Below are positions 7,397 to 12,102 of a DNA stretch of 13,302 nucleotides, piece after piece. The notes under the pieces are model-generated. The model was not told the origin of the DNA. It did not search any database and worked only from the letters and a program-made list of their open reading frames with translations. A program made the translations under genes and the position numbers. Source of the DNA: Sedimentisphaerales bacterium (GTDB lineage Bacteria; Planctomycetota; Phycisphaerae; Sedimentisphaerales; Anaerobacaceae). Where the stretch lies: the NCBI GenBank assembly GCA_016933985.1, contig JAFGTU010000518.1, positions 1 to 13,302 on the forward strand, read 5' to 3'. Numbering within the stretch: the stretch's first letter is position 1; each line of letters opens with the position of its first letter.

Positions 7397-7431
7397 TGAT
7401 TATCGATTGTTGACTATTGACTACTTGATAA
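7397..7431. repeat. Heptamer tandem array, TTGAYTA type
   Basis: Five 7-base units from 7397: TTGATTA, TCGATTG, TTGACTA, TTGACTA, CTTGATA. It is the third heptamer array in this zone, with a different consensus from the other two. Confidence 0.7.
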
Positions 7432-7701
7432 GCAAAGAGAATTGAGATGTTTTGGCAGGGTCGGTTGGACGCGTGAAGGCCTTTAAGCGGTGGGGGCTTA
7501 TAGGTAGGTGTTATCCTGGACAGATCCCAAAGCCCCAAGGGCCCCTGGCGGGGGGATAAATCTCATGGGATGATTCTTTGGGTCGGAGTGTGGATGTTAA
7601 AATGGGCAAGTAGAACAAATAAAAGGTAAAGGGCATGATAGAGAGCCTATAGACGGTAGCAGAAAATATGTTGACTCTAAGCAAATTATTTTATTTTTCT
7701 G

Positions 7702-7730
7702 TTAAAAGATGCCACACATAGTGATATACT
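7702..7730 (+). promoter_or_regulatory. Extended -10 promoter candidate for the retron RNA
   Basis: TATACT at 7725-7730 is preceded directly by TGA (7722-7724), which makes an extended -10 (TGnTATACT). TTAAAA at 7702-7707 lies 17 bases upstream and matches four of six -35 positions. The surrounding 60 bases are AT-rich, unlike the structured DNA that follows. The expected start is near 7737. A TATAAT at 7731-7736 overlaps but has no matching -35. Confidence 0.5.
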
Positions 7731-7736
7731 TATAAT

Positions 7737-8117
7737 TAGAAAGCTCTTTGGCAAACGAATATCATTCCGGGTAAGCGTACAGAAGACTCCTCGTGACCGC
7801 CTGAAAAGGGCGCAATTGAAGGGTTGCCTTCGGGTGACCGCCTCTCAGAGTAACCTGAGAGGGAGCTTCGTGTGGGCCAAGCGACGTCACGGGCCGGATG
7901 CCTGTGGCCAAGCGTTCCTATCCCGCTGCTTAAGCTTTATGGGCGACAAGCATGACACGTCGGACATAGTGGTTAGGACGGCAGCCTATGATGGGATAGC
8001 CACCGATAGCTTATGGTGAGTAACATCGCCGAGAGAAACAACAAGTTGTTTCTCTAAGTACAAGAGAGGGTCGCTTTACTTTTGCGGAAATCGCGAAGAG
8101 TGAGGTGACTGACCCCA
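7737..8117 (+). ncRNA. Structured RNA, probable retron msr-msd region (boundaries uncertain)
   Basis: Retrons carry a non-coding RNA upstream of the RT, part of which is reverse-transcribed into msDNA. This gene-free stretch has a series of hairpins: 7798-7812 (GAAA loop), 7818-7831 (GAAGG/CCTTC), 7841-7862 (perfect 8 bp, CCTCTCAG/CTGAGAGG), 7886-7908 (9 bp with two G-U) and 8001-8018 (7 bp with a bulged G). There is a long-range stem 7918-7929 with 7981-7999 (7+5 bp), a perfect 11-bp arm at 8032-8055, and 8068-8072 with 8111-8115. A 10-base direct repeat, gtgaccgcct, lies at 7793 and 7834. I could not find a convincing a1/a2 terminal pairing or the branching G, so msr and msd cannot be separated. 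At about 380 bases it is longer than most known retron RNAs. Confidence 0.55.
8032..8055 (+). repeat. Perfect 11-bp inverted repeat with CAACAAGTTG centre
   Basis: AGAGAAACAAC (8032-8042) and GTTGTTTCTCT (8045-8055) are exact complements separated by AA. In RNA a 10-bp stem with a CAAG tetraloop is expected. No T-tract follows, so it is not a simple terminator. The same CAACAAGTTG centre recurs in a second perfect hairpin at 9818-9837, after the RT gene. Confidence 0.75.
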
Positions 8118-8124
8118 TTATCAT

Positions 8125-8191
8125 GAGGAAAATTCTGGTCGAACTGATGAGCAATCCGTGCGGATTGCCAGTTCGCCATAACGTGTTCTTC
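8125..8191 (+). promoter_or_regulatory. Long imperfect hairpin in the leader of the 86-residue gene (msd-like or translational control)
   Basis: GCAATCCG/CGGATTGC (8151-8158, 8161-8168) is extended by CGAACTG/CAGTTCG and TGG/CCA, with a four-base ATGA bulge and a one-base bulge on the 5' side. An outer GAGGAA/TTCTTC arm ends at 8191. About 24 pairs form a 67-base rod that stops three bases before the AAGGAG ribosome site at 8195-8200. It could be the msd hairpin of the retron RNA or a leader element controlling translation. Confidence 0.55.
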
Positions 8192-8206
8192 AAAAAGGAG
8201 AAAAAA

Positions 8207-8467
8207 ATGAAGACAAACAGGATTTGCGTGGACCCGGATATCTCCGAAGCGCTCGCTGAGGTCGACAGGCTCAAAGATGAGCTTGAGAGACTCTTGGAGC
8301 GGTGCAGGGGAAAACCCGGGTCGGTAGATTTGGCCCGTGCCTTGGCACGAGTAAAGCGATTGCGGAAGATGCTGATTGCATCCTCATGCGATGGCGGGGA
8401 TTGGGGCACAGCAGTGGAAATCATTGCTTGTCTGGTCCAGCTCGCTGCGAGACTCTGGCCATCATAA
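8207..8467 (+). CDS. Small unknown protein of the retron cassette, candidate effector
   Basis: Not recognised as a known family. The 86 residues comprise a charged, probably coiled-coil helix at about 11-34 (heptad-like leucines, ALAEVDRLKDELERLLERC), a basic helix at about 39-58 (ARALARVKRLRKML), and a short hydrophobic helix at the C-terminus, about 68-84 (TAVEIIACLVQLAARLW). The start at 8207 is chosen because AAGGAG (8195-8200) sits six bases before the ATG. The same frame is open back to a GTG at 8105, but that part overlaps the 8125-8191 hairpin and has no ribosome site. It lies between the structured RNA and the HTH gene, where many retrons place accessory genes. A toxic effector acting on membranes or a structural subunit is possible; both are inference. 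Confidence 0.6.
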   Translation: MKTNRICVDPDISEALAEVDRLKDELERLLERCRGKPGSVDLARALARVKRLRKMLIASSCDGGDWGTAVEIIACLVQLAARLWPS

Positions 8468-8510
8468 TCTACTCTCTCTTTTCTTTTGAAATAGTTCATG
8501 GATTACTACG

Positions 8511-8843
8511 ATGCATGCTGGACAAATCATAAGACTGATTCGGACCCTTGATGGGGTGGCACAGGGAGAGCTTGCGCAGAGGTTGGGCATCAGTCGGGCA
8601 TATCTTTCACAAGTCGAAAATGGAAGACGCGAGCCGAGTTTTGCGTTTCTTAAGACACTGTCAAAGGAGATGCGAGTGCCGCTTCCGTTGCTGGTATTGG
8701 GAGACGGAGGGGGGGACGGAGATAAAGGAATTATAGGAGAATTGGAGAAGGTTCTTGCTGAGTTAATAGCTGCACGAGCGGTTCAGTTGCAGCCGGAGTA
8801 CCAATTTCAGTTGTGGACGCAAGGTGATCAAGAGGATAGTTGA
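8511..8843 (+). CDS. Xre-family HTH DNA-binding protein of the retron cassette
   Basis: 110 residues. A Cro/C1-type helix-turn-helix covers about residues 4-60, including QGELAQRLGISRAYLSQVENGRREPSFAFLKTLSKEM, which matches the Xre pattern closely. A glycine/aspartate-rich linker (64-72) and a helical tail follow. No enzyme domain is fused. The last 20 bases overlap the RT gene in another frame, so the two are very likely co-transcribed and perhaps translationally coupled. It may repress the cassette or be a functional retron partner; HTH-containing accessory proteins are known in several retron types. The ATG at 8511 lacks a clear Shine-Dalgarno, but the frame fits the domain start exactly. 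Confidence 0.85.
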   Translation: MHAGQIIRLIRTLDGVAQGELAQRLGISRAYLSQVENGRREPSFAFLKTLSKEMRVPLPLLVLGDGGGDGDKGIIGELEKVLAELIAARAVQLQPEYQFQLWTQGDQEDS

Positions 8844-9783
8844 CAAACTGAGGATTGTTGAAGTCAAGCACCTTTCCATGCACTTGGGAAGTACGCCGGT
8901 TGAGCTGGCGCATGTTTGTAGTAGCATTTCAAGGCATCCCTCACAGTACTACCGTTGGTGGAATAAATGCTTTCCCAATGGAAAAACGCGGCCGATGGTT
9001 GAAGTGCGCGGGCGGTTGCGTGAGATACTGGATCGGTTGAATGACTTGTTGCAGCATGTGTGCCTACCTGAGTATGTGAATGGTGGCGTGCCGGGTCGTT
9101 CGGTGTTATCTAATGCAATGCCGCATCTAAACAAGCCTATGCTTATGAAGACGGATTTGGCCAATCACTTTCCGAGAGTGTCACCTGGGCGAGTGTACGC
9201 AATGTTTCGGAAGCAGCAAGAATGTAGCCCCGAAGTGGCACGGATATTAACCCGGTTGACTACGCAGAGTGGTGGGCTTCCACAAGGTTCGCCAACAAGC
9301 GTGGCGGTTTCTAACTTGGTGACTTTAGGGCTCTCAAGAAGACTCAGACGGTTTGCAGAAGCGCGCGGTGCGGTTCTAACTCAGTACGTAGATGACTACA
9401 TTTTCTCCGGGGGCAAACGATTAGCTGGCTGCAAAGAAAAGATAATATCCATTGTCAAGCAGGAAGGCTTCAAAGCAAATGAGGCGAAGACTGTCTCGGT
9501 GCCCGCGGACAAGGAACAGATCGTAACAGGTATAAGGGTAAACGGGTCCCAAATGGATGCCCCCAGTTCAAAGGTTGCTGATGTGAGAAAGGCGATCCGG
9601 AGACTGCGGTGTGAGTTGGAGGTGACGGGAAGCGTGCCCACGAAGAGGATCAAGTCGATAGAAGGTAAGATATCGTATATTGCAGCGTACAATAGGGGTA
9701 CTGGCAAGTATCTGCGAAGACAACTTGATCACATCAAAACGCCAGGTGTGAGGATTGCAGGGCGTGAGGAGATTGCTGGCTAG
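8824..9783 (+). CDS. Retron-type reverse transcriptase
   Basis: 319 residues, the usual size for a retron RT. In retrons this enzyme uses its own RNA as template and primer to make msDNA. Visible features: NAMPH at 97-101, matching the retron-specific NAxxH region; motif A with catalytic Asp111 (MKTDLANHF); motif B GLPQGSPTS at 151-159; catalytic YVDD at 188-191; and VTG at 234-236, another retron signature. All three catalytic aspartates are present, so it should be active. No maturase, endonuclease or fused effector domain is present, which argues against a group II intron RT. The GTG start at 8824 overlaps the HTH gene by 20 bases. An ATG at 8878 (residue 19) is an alternative but would trim the N-terminal helix. 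The retron subtype cannot be fixed without a phylogeny. Confidence 0.92.
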   Translation: MIKRIVDKLRIVEVKHLSMHLGSTPVELAHVCSSISRHPSQYYRWWNKCFPNGKTRPMVEVRGRLREILDRLNDLLQHVCLPEYVNGGVPGRSVLSNAMPHLNKPMLMKTDLANHFPRVSPGRVYAMFRKQQECSPEVARILTRLTTQSGGLPQGSPTSVAVSNLVTLGLSRRLRRFAEARGAVLTQYVDDYIFSGGKRLAGCKEKIISIVKQEGFKANEAKTVSVPADKEQIVTGIRVNGSQMDAPSSKVADVRKAIRRLRCELEVTGSVPTKRIKSIEGKISYIAAYNRGTGKYLRRQLDHIKTPGVRIAGREEIAG

Positions 9784-9817
9784 GTCAGGGGCGGGGGATA
9801 GTTGGTGCGGTTTCGGC

Positions 9818-9837
9818 GTGTGCAACAAGTTGCACAC
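9818..9837. repeat. Perfect 9-bp hairpin with CAACAAGTTG centre
   Basis: GTGTGCAAC (9818-9826) and GTTGCACAC (9829-9837) are exact complements around AA, 34 bases after the RT stop codon. No U-tract follows. Its centre is identical to that of the 8032-8055 hairpin on the other side of the three genes. Confidence 0.7.
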
Positions 9838-9855
9838 CCTACCGCTTGGGAATTT

Positions 9856-9877
9856 CAGATACCTGATGCACAAGTTT
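9856..9877 (+). repeat. Right copy of the 22-base direct repeat flanking the retron region
   Basis: CAGATACCT, three variable bases, GCACAAGTTT, in the same orientation as 7255-7276. The two copies are 2.6 kb apart and enclose the promoter, RNA and all three retron genes. Confidence 0.55.
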
Positions 9878-9934
9878 CACATTTCGGATACCGAGCTGCG
9901 GTGTCACAAGTTTCATATTGTGGTAGAGGAAAAA

Positions 9935-9956
9935 GGGCGACCCCATGTGGTCGCCC
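9935..9956. repeat. GC-rich palindrome of a common dispersed-repeat type
   Basis: GGGCGACC (9935-9942) and GGTCGCCC (9949-9956) flank CCATGT. This 'GGCGACC...GGTCGCC' motif with a following CCTAC is, from memory, frequent in many bacterial genomes as a dispersed palindrome. It could also act as a bidirectional transcription stop, but lacks a T-tract. Confidence 0.55.
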
Positions 9957-10095
9957 CTACAGATTCGGGGATGGAGGGGGGGAGTGGTTCGCCGTAGGGG
10001 TAGGGGGAATTGGGTGGTTGCCCTGAGCGCGGGGTGGGGGCTAGCGGGAGTGGTGCATAGACGGCCGGTCGAATAGGGCGCCGCCCGCGGGTGGG

Positions 10096-10111
10096 CCCGA
10101 CTTGCGTCGGG
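10096..10111. repeat. Short hairpin downstream of the secreted-protein gene
   Basis: CCCGAC (10096-10101) and GTCGGG (10106-10111) around TTGC. On the minus strand it comes about 25 bases after the stop of the gene at 10137, so it may help end that transcript. No clear T-tract is present. Confidence 0.35.
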
Positions 10112-10136
10112 ATAAACTCCGGCTGAGCGGCAGTTG

Positions 10137-11738
10137 CTATTTGGACCAGTTTTGGGCGCAGGCGGTGAAGTCGTAGAAGTTCACCATCCGGTCTCCGCCT
10201 TTGGGGGCTACGTCGGCGGGGGAGGGGGCTGTTGCCAACCATTGGTTAGCGAAGGTATCGAGGTCAATCAGGTCTATATCGGCATCCTGGTCGAAGTCGC
10301 AGGAGAACGGTAAATGGTAGGGGACTACGGTTACCTCTGTGGTGAACTTGTACGGATTGGGCCCCGGGCTATCGTAAATCAGCTCGACGAAGAAAGCGGT
10401 CCAGCCGGTGGGCGGCTCGGGGACTCGGGCGATGTACACGCCGCCGCCCTGATCGCTCAGGGGCGAGCTCGTCCAGACGGGCGTCGGGGCCAAGTGGCCT
10501 TGCGACGGGTAAGGGTTCTTGCGAAAGTCCCTTGCGGATGGGTTGGCGGCCTGCCATAGATTCACCCAGCCCGGGGGGGCAAGCGGATCGGTCAGGACTC
10601 GTATCGAATCATCGCCTTCGAGCGTCCATGAGAATTGCGGCATAGAGTCGCCGGCCAATACGGCCTGGTAGTAAACCAGGACGCTATTCATTGCATCGGT
10701 ATTGAGGCCGTGGTCGGTGTTGGGGACGTATCGAAGATATTTGTCTGCGGGCAGGTCGTCGAAATAGAATTGGGACGAATCGGGCAGGAAGAAGTCGTCG
10801 CCCGCTGAGTTGACGATGTATTTGGGCATAGTATAGCGATCGCGATACCAGTAAGGATCGACGATCTCCCACAACGCGTGAAGCTGCGGGGCGCCCATCC
10901 GCTCCATAATGCCCATATCTTCGTAGTCGTGTACGGCGGCGGCCCAGAAACCCAATGCCGACCAGTGGTGGTTGAAAGAGACCTCCACATTGAGCAGGTC
11001 TATGACGAGCGGGACTATTGCGACGACGCGTGAATCGACGGCGGCTGTGGTCCAGGTTGTCCAACCTCGCTTGGAGGCGCCGGCTACGACAAAGGCGTCG
11101 ATAGCGGCGGAGGGGCTGGTGACGGTGGGGACGTAGGATTGGATCGTATCCATCGCCCGGACTACGGCTTTGGTCATCGGGAGACGGGGAAGCCAGGTAG
11201 CATCGGCGGTGGTTAGGAACTTGTCCCAGGCATAAGCGATGAGCTCATCTTCGGTGCGACCGTTGGGGAAACTCTCCGGGTGGGGCTCGGCGGTGAACTT
11301 GAGCCGCTGGTTGGGAATCTGTCCGAGGTTGGCGACGACGGTATTGGTGGCGGAGGCAAAGCCGGCGAGCATCTCGAGCTCGGCGCCGTCCCGCCAGGAG
11401 GTTGGGGCGGACCTTCCATTATTGCCGCCGTTGATGTAGAGAAATGCGGTTGCGGCGGCAATATCGTCGGGGACGAAGACGGTAAGCCAATGGCGCCAGA
11501 TAGTGCCGCCTTGATCGCCGTCCTCGATGTCGGCGCTGGTGCGCCACTGCTGCGATGTCATATCCAAAACGTATGCTGTGAAGCCCGGGCCTGAGATGGT
11601 GTTGCTGAGGGTATAGGCGTAGTTTGAGTCCGGGGCGGTGACGTAGTCATCCAAGGCTGTGGCTGAAGCGGGCGGGGCCCATACCAGCAGGCAGAGAGCC
11701 AAAGCAATTGAACTGAGGTCTCTTTTGCCGAAGTCCAT
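10137..11738 (-). CDS. Secreted PhoPQ-activated pathogenicity-related (PqaA-like) protein with dockerin-like C-terminus
   Basis: 533 residues. A signal peptide covers about 1-27 (SSIALALCLLVW, then ASA), so it is exported. The body matches the PhoPQ-related alpha/beta-hydrolase-like family. G-A-S222-K-R-G-W carries the likely nucleophile serine, AGDD (312-315) a likely acid, and TDH343GL a likely histidine. The substrate of the family is not well defined. A tail at about 481-533 has a dockerin-like calcium loop (DFDQDADIDLIDLDTFANQW) and a second half ending NFYDFTACAQNW; such tails are common on secreted Phycisphaerae proteins and probably serve attachment or sorting (inference). The ATG at 11738 is supported by AGGAG (minus strand, 11749-11745) six bases upstream. 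It is a single gene, separated from the upstream oxidoreductase by 364 bases. Confidence 0.85.
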   Translation of the reverse strand: MDFGKRDLSSIALALCLLVWAPPASATALDDYVTAPDSNYAYTLSNTISGPGFTAYVLDMTSQQWRTSADIEDGDQGGTIWRHWLTVFVPDDIAAATAFLYINGGNNGRSAPTSWRDGAELEMLAGFASATNTVVANLGQIPNQRLKFTAEPHPESFPNGRTEDELIAYAWDKFLTTADATWLPRLPMTKAVVRAMDTIQSYVPTVTSPSAAIDAFVVAGASKRGWTTWTTAAVDSRVVAIVPLVIDLLNVEVSFNHHWSALGFWAAAVHDYEDMGIMERMGAPQLHALWEIVDPYWYRDRYTMPKYIVNSAGDDFFLPDSSQFYFDDLPADKYLRYVPNTDHGLNTDAMNSVLVYYQAVLAGDSMPQFSWTLEGDDSIRVLTDPLAPPGWVNLWQAANPSARDFRKNPYPSQGHLAPTPVWTSSPLSDQGGGVYIARVPEPPTGWTAFFVELIYDSPGPNPYKFTTEVTVVPYHLPFSCDFDQDADIDLIDLDTFANQWLATAPSPADVAPKGGDRMVNFYDFTACAQNWSK

Positions 11739-11952
11739 GTTGTACTCCTAATCTCGGATTGTCTTATCTGCCACCATTCTACCAAAAAGGGGCTGGTTTT
11801 ACAAACGGCTTGCGCATGAAATTCAAGCAGAGATCGTGAATTGGCGCTATCGTAGCAGAAATCGGTGTTCTTGAGGCAAGATCAAGTGACTGGGGCGACA
11901 GCAGTGTAAGGATGAGCGAAAGACTTATGGATTTTAGCAAAGCCGGAGTTCG

Positions 11953-11988
11953 GGAAAAGGAATCGCCTCGCCTTTGTGGGCGAGGCGA
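11953..11988 (-). terminator. Rho-independent terminator candidate for the oxidoreductase gene
   Basis: TCGCCTCGCC and GGCGAGGCGA form a perfect 10-bp stem (11963-11972, 11979-11988) with a six-base loop. On the minus strand it is followed by TTCCTTTTCC, a moderately U-rich tail. It lies about 115 bases beyond the stop codon of the oxidoreductase gene. Confidence 0.65.
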
Positions 11989-12000
11989 GACTATTCAAGT

Positions 12001-12043
12001 AGATTCCTCGATTTCGGCCCTACGGGCCTTCGCTCGGAATGAC
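12001..12043. repeat. Dispersed non-coding repeat with internal hairpin
   Basis: The stretch begins AGATTCCTCG and ends CTCGGAATGACA, with a GGCCC-TAC-GGGCC hairpin (12016-12028) inside. Text of this form (on the other strand GTCATTCCGAG...CGAGGAATCT) is, from memory, a repeat seen in many unrelated bacterial genomes. Its function is unknown. Confidence 0.5.
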
Positions 12044-12102
12044 AGTTCAAATTTTGGGCAGGTCGAGTCTAGTTAGAGTGCCTTTATGTATTTACGATAG
12101 GT

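Larger units (their letters stand above)
6465..7737. other. 1.3-kb non-coding zone rich in short tandem and dispersed repeats
   Basis: Between obg and the retron promoter no gene is supported. From 6512 to 7431 the DNA is a patchwork of tandem arrays with 7- or 8-base periods and at least six copies of a TTGGGTTTGTTTT-like motif. Open frames on the minus strand here (6434-7170) are translations of these repeats, in more than one frame, and should not be taken as proteins. The 7432-7670 part shows only a C/G-rich quasi-palindrome near 7530-7557. Its right end carries the retron promoter candidate. Confidence 0.75.
9784..10136. other. Intergenic region after the retron, hairpins and repeat text
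   Basis: No gene is supported. It holds a perfect 9-bp hairpin (9818-9837), the right copy of a 22-base repeat (9856-9877), a second 'CACAAGTTTCA' string around 9905-9915, an 8-bp palindrome (9935-9956) and a 6-bp hairpin (10096-10111). Short overlapping frames on both strands are translations of this repeat-rich DNA. The region separates the plus-strand retron from the convergent secreted-protein gene. Confidence 0.6.
11739..12102. other. Intergenic region between two minus-strand genes
   Basis: Contains the terminator-like hairpin at 11953-11988 and a dispersed repeat at 12001-12043. The part next to the gene at 11738 (about 11740-11950) should hold its promoter; no strong -35/-10 pair was recognised. 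No coding frame is supported. Confidence 0.5.

Noticed and set aside
8105..8206. Upstream GTG start for the 86-residue protein
   Set aside because: No ribosome site, the segment is occupied by a strong hairpin, and a near-ideal AAGGAG precedes the ATG at 8207.
7737..8210. Group II intron 5' end (GTG followed by short hairpins, multidomain fold)
   Set aside because: The start and hairpins look a little like intron domain I, but the RT is short, lacks maturase and endonuclease domains, has retron NAxxH and VTG motifs, and no domain V was found before or after it.
8011..8499. Minus-strand 162-residue frame opposite the retron RNA and small gene
   Set aside because: Antisense to better-supported features, serine-rich low-quality translation, no recognisable domain.
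8824..9783. Diversity-generating retroelement RT
   Set aside because: No template/variable repeat pair or target gene is visible, and the motifs fit retrons better.
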